From Ceratopteris richardii (Eukaryota > Streptophyta > Polypodiopsida > Polypodiales > Pteridaceae), in the NCBI GenBank assembly GCA_020310875.1, contig CM035427.1, positions 87,640,230 through 87,704,229 on the forward strand: 64,000 bases of DNA, given 5' to 3'. This document shows, piece after piece, positions 57,241 to 64,000 of the stretch (its first letter is position 1; every line of letters starts with the position of its first letter). Below the pieces are notes generated by a model that saw only the letters and a list, made by a program, of their open reading frames with translations, was not told the DNA's origin and made no database searches. A program made the position numbers and the translations under genes.

Positions 57241-57519
57241 TGTTGAATATATGAAAAGAATGCCTCCAGCATTGCGGAGTGCTTGTTCTATAGGTTGAGT
57301 GTCTATATTATGAACCTACACCATGTTTCAATGGGAATTTTTGGTTAAGTTGTGATATTTTGTATTTATATGTGAAATCTTATCCAAATAAGGATCTCAT
57401 CTCCTTATCTGACACATGAAATATCAACTCCAGAAGTCCGTGTAGCATTAATGTAGCTTGTGTGATCAAAGTTGTTGTAATTTGTTGTAAGTGACCACTC
57501 ACAAACACTTCCTAGTCCA
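57241..57519 (+). repeat. LTR L with primer site
   Basis: TGTTGAATATATG...CCTAGTCCA, about 279 bp, with TATTTATATG near 57363 as a TATA candidate, followed directly by TGGTATCAATCTAGAG (57520-57535), an iMet-type primer site with TGGTATCA conserved. Nothing coding follows, so only the 5' end of a copia-like element is left. Confidence 0.55.
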
Positions 57520-57535
57520 TGGTATCAATCTAGAG

Positions 57536-58789
57536 TGCCTTGACGAGTGTGAATTTAGTGTTATCTCTGAATGCCAGTAAATTTTGCCCACATCGATCAT
57601 AGCAAATGACAAAATCCTCCCCCATTCTATCCACTCCACCATAGACTATGAGAGTGATTCAAATAGGTGTGTCATTACTGCGAGTGGAGTAACCTTTTCT
57701 TGTGCCATAGTTACAAACTATCAGCAAGATAGCTATAAGGGGAGAGAACTAAAGTCATGGTGTGATAGAGAATCAAATGAATCTTCCATTGTGCTCTTAA
57801 TGTATATATAGCCCTACAAAGTTTTGCCTTATTCCACACATGTTCAATCTACACATGCTCTAAATGGAGGCTTTTTATTCAATAATGATGTTAGAATCAA
57901 ACCAATATCCATCCATGTGGTCATGTGATCCTTAATCTGCATTCGAATGTTATGATGTTATCTAATATTCCTTGATTTTTGACTACCATTCACATCTGCA
58001 TGACTGGACTTTGACTTCTTGAAGGATCTGTGGTGTACTTATTGCATGTAGCCATCAATATGTAATAACCTTCAATCATTTTCAATAATATATTGGGTTG
58101 GAAATCTGTTAGATTATCATGCCACTATTCTATCTAAAATTTCCACTAACCTACCTATTTTTTTTGGTCTTACTCATTATGATTGATTTAATCTAGTCCT
58201 AATCATCACACTACGTTATTGCTCTTGCTTGACATAGGAATAGTGTTCAACTATAATTCAGCTATTAATTTAATCTAGTTTTTGGTTCATTTTGGTTTTC
58301 TTTGATTGGTTTCATCCGATTCTTCTTTTTTCTCATTTTGTTTTGAGGTTATCATTTTTAGGTATGGTACAAGCAAAGCTTGGAACCATTTACTATCCTA
58401 AAAGTAAATGTGTGGTTTCTAATTTCAAAGTGTGGGGACGACCATGGCCCATATAAAAAAGGGCAAGTCCACTAGATGTTGAACTTGCCCATCTCGGTTT
58501 CCATCTTGGAATCCAAAAATAGGACTGGACCACCCAAAAGGTTGAGTCTTTAAGTGGCAATCATGCCAATGCCATAATCAAATCTACACTTCTTGAAGCA
58601 TTTAAAACTATTATTAATGTCTTCCTCTACTCGATGGAGTTTTTCTATCGAGTCCTCCAAAGATTATTCAAGAAATAAACACTTAGAGATAGTCATCCAT
58701 AAATTGAGGATCATAATCTCCATTGGAGCAATAACATCTAGTCCCTAGAGAAATTTAAACAATGTGAATCTATGTTGCATTCATTCAAT
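57536..58789. other. Stretch without recognisable genes
   Basis: AT-rich; only short chance ORFs. May include the leader of element L and the missing end of gypsy N, but I found no LTR of the A/N family here. Confidence 0.5.
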
Positions 58790-59400
58790 TTAATAATAAC
58801 TAAAATACCAAATAAGTTTGGAAAATTTGCAGTTTTCTAAATATCCTTGATCCAAAGGTAGCACTGCATTTTGACCAAACACCATCTGAAAGGGTGTGGC
58901 TTGGAGGACCGTTTTATAGGCAACTCTGTATGCCCAAACAACATGGTGTAGTTGTTTGTCCCAATCAAAGCGTTTATTATTCACTAGTTTGGTCAGCACA
59001 TTGCATAGAATCTTATTTGTGCTTTCAGCTTGCCCATTAGCTTGTGGGTGATAGGGGGTAGACTTCTTGTGTATCACCAAGAACTCTTGAAGAAGATTTT
59101 CAATGACTTCATTTCAAGAAGTGAGTGCCTCTATCACATACTAGCTCTATAGGTAGCCCATATCTTGTGAACACATTCTCAAATAAGAACTTAGCTGTCG
59201 TTTGAGCATTGTTCTTCATGGTCGCTTTTACTTTTACCCATTTGGTTAGATAGTCTATGGCCAGAATAATGTATTCAGCAGGTGAATCCTTGGTTGGGGG
59301 ATTCATAGGACCTACAAAGTCTATTCCCCACTTAGAGAATGCACGTCCACCCATCATAGGTTTCAATGGCATCTCATCTTTACGTATAGGATACTAAGTT
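58790..59400 (-). pseudogene. Gypsy N: integrase core
   Basis: Two frames: 59372-59109 with KWGIDFVGPMNPP (first catalytic Asp), YIILAIDYLTKWV and LVCDRGTHFLK (second Asp region); then 59080-58790 with TPYHPQANGQAESTNKIL (the Glu motif), WAYRVAYKT and ATPFQMVFGQNAVLPL. A frameshift near 59100 separates them. After NAVLPLD the reading loses similarity, so the C-terminal domain is gone. Confidence 0.85.
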
Positions 59401-59530
59401 TGCTGACAAACATCACACCTCTTCACATAGGTATGTGAATCTATGTGAAGGGTTGGCCACCAAAGACCTGCAAATAGTATAGCCTTGATCACCCTATCTG
59501 GTCCAAAGTGTCCTCCTGCTAAACCTTGGT
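59400..59530 (-). pseudogene. Gypsy N: second integrase HHCC module
   Basis: In a different frame from RT, reading SHQGLAGGHFGP ... WWPTL ... YVKRCDVCQQ, then TAG near 59394 and YPIRKDEMPLKP. The pattern H-X6-H-X30-C-X2-C matches the integrase N-terminal zinc domain and leads into the core, so this is the conventional one. Confidence 0.75.
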
Positions 59531-61537
59531 GAGAAGTTTCCAAAACTTCAGATATTCTCTCTCGTGGACACATAATCTAAGATACCCATCTTTTCCTCGT
59601 CTGTATAGATTATCTCCAATGAGAGTATAATCTAAAGCTTCTTGCTCTAAGCTCCTTTGTCTTGCCAATGTCATGTCCTGAGGGAATGTTTTCGTCCTTA
59701 GGAAGGCTCTCAATGGTTCACTCCAATCTGGTATTAGAGACACTTGGTACAGTGTAGCGTGCTCCACAGGTGGTTTAATACAACAGATTGAGCATTCCTT
59801 GTACAACTCATGGAAATCCGCTTCCATAGTCGGCCAATGCACTCCGAGTCTCCTTAATGTCTGTAGGGTTCGTTGTCTTGAGTAGTGTTGCTCTAATGCA
59901 CCTACATGTGCTGATTGCAACCACTTAGCGTACTCATCCTCTTCCACACAACAAGCTAATATCCCTTGATCTGTGTGCTTATACATACTTCCTGCCATGA
60001 TATGGTATTTTTGGGCTTTTACTATCTCCCTATCTTGAGTGTTTATTACTGGGTGGTTAGGCCCGTATGTCAATACTGGCACTAATGTCTTAGCCCACTG
60101 AGGTACAACTTCCAAATTAAACAAGTAAGCATCAGGAAGATCATATGATACTCCTTGTGGGGTCTCTCCAAATGTGAGCCTAGAGAGATGGTCTGCTCTC
60201 AAATGAGTTTTGCCTTTCCTCACCACTACCTCAAAGTCATATTCCATTAGTAAGAGAAACCATCTAACTAACCTACCCGTATTGCATGGCTTGGTTACCA
60301 AATACAACAGTGCTTGATGATCAATAAAGAATTTAAACTTATTTGCAAGCAAATAATGTCTAAACTTTTTAACCGCATATACCATGCCTAATCCTTCTCG
60401 TTCAGTGGTCGTATAGTTTCGCTCAGCTGCATTCAATTGTCTACTAGCATAGGCAATTGGAAGATCCATATTACCTTCGATAGTAGATTGTGCGAGTACA
60501 TATCCAACAACATAGTTAGATGCATCCACATGCACATGAAAGGGTTTATTCCAGTCTGGTGTGGTTAAGATTGGTGCTGAACACAATCTTCTCTTGAGCT
60601 CATTGAAGGATTTTTCACACTCATCAGTCCACTCAAAATTGGTCAAAAGTCCGTAGAGAGTCTTTGCAATGATGGCATACATGTGTATGAAACGTCCGTA
60701 ATAACCACAATGCCCCATGAAAGCTTGTACTTCCTTGACATTCTTTGGCCTAGGTAGCTTTACAATAGCTCTCACTTTCTCTTCGTCAGTGGATATGCCA
60801 TTCTTTGACACTATGTGTCCTAGAATCTTGCCTTGCCTGACCATGAAAACACACTTTTCTGGGTTCAAGCACACTTGATATTCTCTACATTTGTCAAAGA
60901 TTTGCCTGAATTCTGGTATATATGTTTGTCTAATGTTGGAGTGAGCACAGAGATCATCTACATAGACTTCCAAATTCTTCCTCAAGAATTCTTTAAACAC
61001 GTGGCACATCAGTCTCTGAAAGGTAGCAGGAGCATTGATGAGACCAAATGGCATTACTCGAAAGGCAAATATGCCCCACTCTGTGGAAAAAGCCGTCTTA
61101 TGCTGATCTTCTGGAGCAATGGCTACCTGATTGTAGCCTGAAAATCCATCCAGGAAGCTGTACATTTCCTTTCCTCCTACTCTTTCCAGGAGATGCTCAG
61201 TGATAGGAAGCGGATAATTATCTCGAATGGTGGCTGCATTAACTTTCTTCAAATTAATGCACATACGTAGCTTTCCATTCTTTTTGGGCACAACTACAAT
61301 GGGTGATACCCATTCAGTGTGCTCAATTTCATAGATGAATCCAGCTTCCACCAGTCTATCTATCTCCTCTTTGATCTTAGCAGCATAGTTATCGTTATAT
61401 GTATATGGCTTTTGCTTAGATGGTTTGACATCTGAGGTCATGGGGATAGTGTGTGAGCATATGTTAGAGTCTACACCTTTCAAGTCCTTGTAACTCCATG
61501 CGAATACATCTCTATATTCTCTTAGCAAGGCTATCAA
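59519..61537 (-). CDS. Gypsy N: RT, RNase H and extra HHCC module
   Basis: 672-codon open frame. RT: SPIVVVPKKNGKLRMCINLKKVN (about 78-100), FLDGFSGYNQVAI, MPFGLINAPATF and YVDDLCAHS (YVDD at 192-195). RNase H: VHVDAS (338), YTTTEREGL, FFIDHQAL (406) and LRADHLSR (449). Residues 544-585 form a zinc module H544-X6-H551-X30-C582-X2-C585 with the typical WPTM between. It is followed by a linker WSEPLRAFL ... YTLIGDNLYRRG resembling the RNase H-integrase linker of Tat-type plant elements. It ends at TAG 59519 on the plus-strand coordinate. An intact frame of this length suggests a younger element than E or K. Confidence 0.85.
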   Translation of the reverse strand: MIALLREYRDVFAWSYKDLKGVDSNICSHTIPMTSDVKPSKQKPYTYNDNYAAKIKEEIDRLVEAGFIYEIEHTEWVSPIVVVPKKNGKLRMCINLKKVNAATIRDNYPLPITEHLLERVGGKEMYSFLDGFSGYNQVAIAPEDQHKTAFSTEWGIFAFRVMPFGLINAPATFQRLMCHVFKEFLRKNLEVYVDDLCAHSNIRQTYIPEFRQIFDKCREYQVCLNPEKCVFMVRQGKILGHIVSKNGISTDEEKVRAIVKLPRPKNVKEVQAFMGHCGYYGRFIHMYAIIAKTLYGLLTNFEWTDECEKSFNELKRRLCSAPILTTPDWNKPFHVHVDASNYVVGYVLAQSTIEGNMDLPIAYASRQLNAAERNYTTTEREGLGMVYAVKKFRHYLLANKFKFFIDHQALLYLVTKPCNTGRLVRWFLLLMEYDFEVVVRKGKTHLRADHLSRLTFGETPQGVSYDLPDAYLFNLEVVPQWAKTLVPVLTYGPNHPVINTQDREIVKAQKYHIMAGSMYKHTDQGILACCVEEDEYAKWLQSAHVGALEQHYSRQRTLQTLRRLGVHWPTMEADFHELYKECSICCIKPPVEHATLYQVSLIPDWSEPLRAFLRTKTFPQDMTLARQRSLEQEALDYTLIGDNLYRRGKDGYLRLCVHEREYLKFWKLLTKV

Positions 61538-62284
61538 CTCATGCTCCTCTTCCTCTATTAGGTCATGTCCTATGTATGTGCATCTTTCTTCTCCTTATTC
61601 CATAGCTACAACTATTTTCTTGGTGGTTTCCTTGTTATCATAGGCCTCTCCTACTTGTGCATCGCGTTTAGGCATTCTTACCATAACTCTCCTATCATCT
61701 ATCTCATACTTCTTAAAGTTCTCACGGACCTCAAACAAGGATTCTTCCTTCTCTGGTGTGACTTCTCTCTTCTTCCTCTTCTTGCCTTCACTCTTGGTAG
61801 TCATTTGTGTGGTTAACCTCACATCATTCGTAATTTTCCCGTGTCTCTGAGGGTAAGCTTCTACTTCATAGAAGTATTCTTCATCTGATGCAAAAGGTGG
61901 GTCCATAATGATTGACTCTAGATCGGAGTCACTTGCATCCTCAAATGCATCAGTGCTATGTACACATTCTTCTAGAACCGAATCTCCCATGATTGGCTCT
62001 ATGGAGAAGACTGAAATGTCATAGCCATCCTCGTCACAATGGGGTGTCCATTGTTCATTGATGGCTACATCCATTGTTGCTAGTATTTCTGCCCAGCCCT
62101 GAGGTTCAAATTCTTCGTCAGGAAATACTACAGGTGCATAGGCTGGGTCTTGAATTGATTTATGGGTTTCCTTTGCACCTGTCTCTCTGGCTTTTTCTCT
62201 CTTCTCTTCTTCGACTGCTACTTTACACATCCACAAGTGAGTGTCTTCATGCATCCATGAGGATCTTGATCCTATGGAATGCAC
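61538..62284 (-). pseudogene. Gypsy N: acidic PR-RT spacer
   Basis: 229-codon open frame (62284-61595) with HEDTHLWMCKVA, DPAYAPVVFPDEEFEPQGW, WTPHCDEDGYDISVF, ESIIMDPPFASDEEYFYEVE and a Lys/Arg-rich patch (GKKRKKREV) before RT. The same spacer is found at 1-373 in element A. No known domain. Confidence 0.65.
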
Positions 62285-62305
62285 TCACTCAGTGTCATCT
62301 TTGGC

Positions 62306-63256
62306 TCAATGGATGGGATTCCATTGGATGGGAGGGACATCTCTATGAGAGTAATCCTTGAGATTAACTTTGTTCGTGACACCTAAGTGTTGCAAGTACA
62401 AGGAATTGGTTCCCCAATCTTGTACCACTTGCAACTGTCGCATAAATGGTCTTCCTAAAATAATCTCATAGGCATGATTTTTGCTAAACTCACATATAGA
62501 AAAGGTATGCTCAAACTCTACACCACATGTAGTGAGAGTTATTCCTTCTAGCAGCCCTAAGGATCTCTCAATGTGACCATCGGCCATCCGCAATTTCATT
62601 CTCGTCGGCCGGAGTGCTGGCTTGCCCAAACGCTTCCATAGGGAAGTGCTAGCAATTGCAACTCCTGCGCTTGAGTCCAAAATTGCCTTGGTTGTGTATC
62701 CTTGATGGGTAATGGGAAGATAGGTGTTTCCTTCTTCTCCTTCACTCATGTCCCCTATCTTGTCCAAGGGTATTTCTGGCACTGTTCTATGAGATCCTAC
62801 CTGGGAACGAGGTTTGGCTATTTTAGGTACTTGGCTAGCTACATGTTTCCATAGATTTGGCCTAACTTTGAGTAGCTCTTCTAAAGTGAGGTTGCATTGC
62901 ACTTTAGTGTTTTTCACTACCTCTTTGTTCCTAGGTATGACTGAGTCTTCATTTCTTACCATGACCGTGGGTGCTCTCGTACAAGTAGACTTAGCTTCCC
63001 ATGGGCCTATGAAATGGGGTAGCTCCTGTAAGGAATTATACTCAAAGTCTAATCTCTCTTGAGATTGGGTACTCTCTTGCTCCTCATAAATGGAAGGAAT
63101 GTCTTGTGGGAATTGATTGTGCGCGTCATCCACAAGTTCAATGGGAGGAGGAACTTCACTTTCTTTAGCCCATTTCTCTTCCTGAATCTCTCGTAGGAAT
63201 TCTGGTGAGCACCTTGGCTCTTCCTTGGGAGGTGGCCTCCTTGCCAGATCTTGCAA
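62306..63256 (-). pseudogene. Gypsy N: gag C-terminus and retropepsin
   Basis: 316-codon frame: SPEFLREIQEEKWAKE, NSLQELPHFIGPWEAKS, QCNLTLEELLKVRPNLWKHVA, then the protease ILDSSAGVAIAS in which the catalytic DSG reads DSS, MADGHIERSLGLLEGI and YEIILGRPFM. It ends at TGA 62306. The protease change suggests inactivation, although the frame is otherwise open. Confidence 0.8.
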
Positions 63257-64000
63257 TTATGCTCTCTAATTTATCCAACAATCCATCAAAATGCAATTGT
63301 GCCTTAGCTGAGCCAAGAGTAGTTGAAGAGGCGACTGGATTCAAACATGGTCCAAGCCAACGCTACCATTTTAGCACAAAGCTTCGTTCCTTCTATTTCT
63401 AGATGAGCTCTAGGGTAGCACTTGTCATGATCTTTCACGTTTGGTCCTTCTTGGATTCTGGCCTGATACGCCTTGAGCATCATGTTTAGGTCCTCGGGAG
63501 TGGGATTTTCTAGGACTGATCCTACTCTAGGGGGTGGTGGGATTGTGTGAGGTGGGTTAGAAGGTGGTGATAGGGATGGAGGTGGTGGTGGTATGTGAGA
63601 GTTTTTTTGAGAGGCAAGTTCAACAATTTTGGCTTTTGTTTCTCTTATGCTCTCTTCTAATTCGCTCATCTTCTTGGACCATTGTCTTTTCATCCTTTCT
63701 GGACTATCTTTCCAGGCTCTCGTCCGTTTCTTGGTTATGCTCTTAGTTTCTTTAACTTCAGCACTCTTTTTTGGCCTAAACCTTGGTTCTGCTGCAATGC
63801 ATGAGCTCTAGTGACCACTTGCATTGGTGCAGTGGAAGTTACACTCCCTGAAGAGTCTACGACTAACCCAATAACGTTAATAGGAGTGTTTGGGATTGTT
63901 TCGGCAATCTCGTAAGAGATGCTCCTTTTCACAATCTTGACAAAAGCCCTAGATTGTTACTGACTGGGGTTGTGTAGGTGCAGGCATGGGGCAATCACGA
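63257..64000 (-). pseudogene. Gypsy N: gag central part
   Basis: Frame-broken Gag: a zinc knuckle CQDCEKEHLLRDC near 63930 (C-X2-C-X3-H-X4-C), TPINVIGLVVDSSG, then a coiled-coil-like piece (KMSELEESIRETKAKIVELA), a Pro-rich insert (HIPPPPPSLSPPSNPP) not seen in element A, and LNMMLKAYQARIQEGP, which matches A. The rest of gag is beyond the right edge. Confidence 0.75.

Larger units (their letters stand above)
58790..64000 (-). mobile_element. Gypsy element N, gag to integrase (same family as A)
   Basis: Minus-strand Ty3/gypsy element entering from the right edge. Order in element sense: gag (64000-62880), protease, acidic spacer, RT, RNase H, first HHCC module, second HHCC module, integrase core to 58790. 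No LTR of this element is visible. Closely related to element A in gag, protease and spacer. Broken by stops and frameshifts, but the 672-codon RT block is intact. Confidence 0.85.

Noticed and set aside
58430-58560. CCATATAAAAAAGGGC as TATA box of a 3' LTR for gypsy N
   Set aside because: No similarity to the LTR of element A and no primer site or polypurine tract next to it; could be a coincidence.
1-64000. Elements A and N as the two ends of one huge gypsy element
   Set aside because: Both contain gag and protease on the same strand, so they are two separate copies of a family.

Overview
This is plant nuclear DNA, almost certainly intergenic heterochromatin from a large, repeat-rich genome. 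I found no host gene, RNA gene or CRISPR array that I can support. Nearly everything recognisable is an LTR retrotransposon: Ty1/copia gag-PR-IN-RT-RH order, Ty3/gypsy gag-PR-RT-RH-IN order, and plant primer sites (initiator tRNA-Met; tRNA-Asp). Stops, frameshifts and internal deletions are everywhere. The species cannot be named from the sequence; gymnosperm, fern or another large-genome plant would fit.

Left part (1-29700) is a deep nest. An old minus-strand copia element (C1) has its gag cut three times. Gypsy element A (1-6872, minus) abuts its left fragment. Copia element B (7103-12252, plus) has 230-bp LTRs and a perfect CATTC target duplication and sits inside the C1 zinc knuckle. A 13-kb element R1 (12998-26073, plus) with about 4-kb LTRs sits near the C1 gag N-terminus. 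C1 itself (LTR to about 27232) appears to lie inside the integrase of a related minus-strand copia element D (27233 to about 29700).

R1 is the most unusual object. Its very long LTRs hold a TATA-like box, GA/CT arrays, a GCATG-rich array, a splice-donor consensus, tandem TTTTCAG repeats and a 115-codon ORF. The inside encodes only gag and protease plus a short integrase tail; RT, RNase H and most of the integrase are gone.

Middle (29700-46500): a B-family fragment, plain AT-rich DNA, a decayed minus-strand copia pol (E), then gypsy element F (plus, from 33124), which is interrupted in its integrase region by copia element G (39293-44872, target duplication AAGAT). Right (45256-64000): copia H (plus) joined tail-to-tail with copia I (minus); an unrecognised decayed coding region present twice (J); B-family pol remnant K (minus); an LTR with primer site (L); and gypsy N (minus, 58790-64000), the same family as A, whose pol carries two integrase-type HHCC zinc modules.

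None of these elements looks able to encode all its own proteins now. B and G keep both LTRs and target duplications and are the best-preserved insertions.
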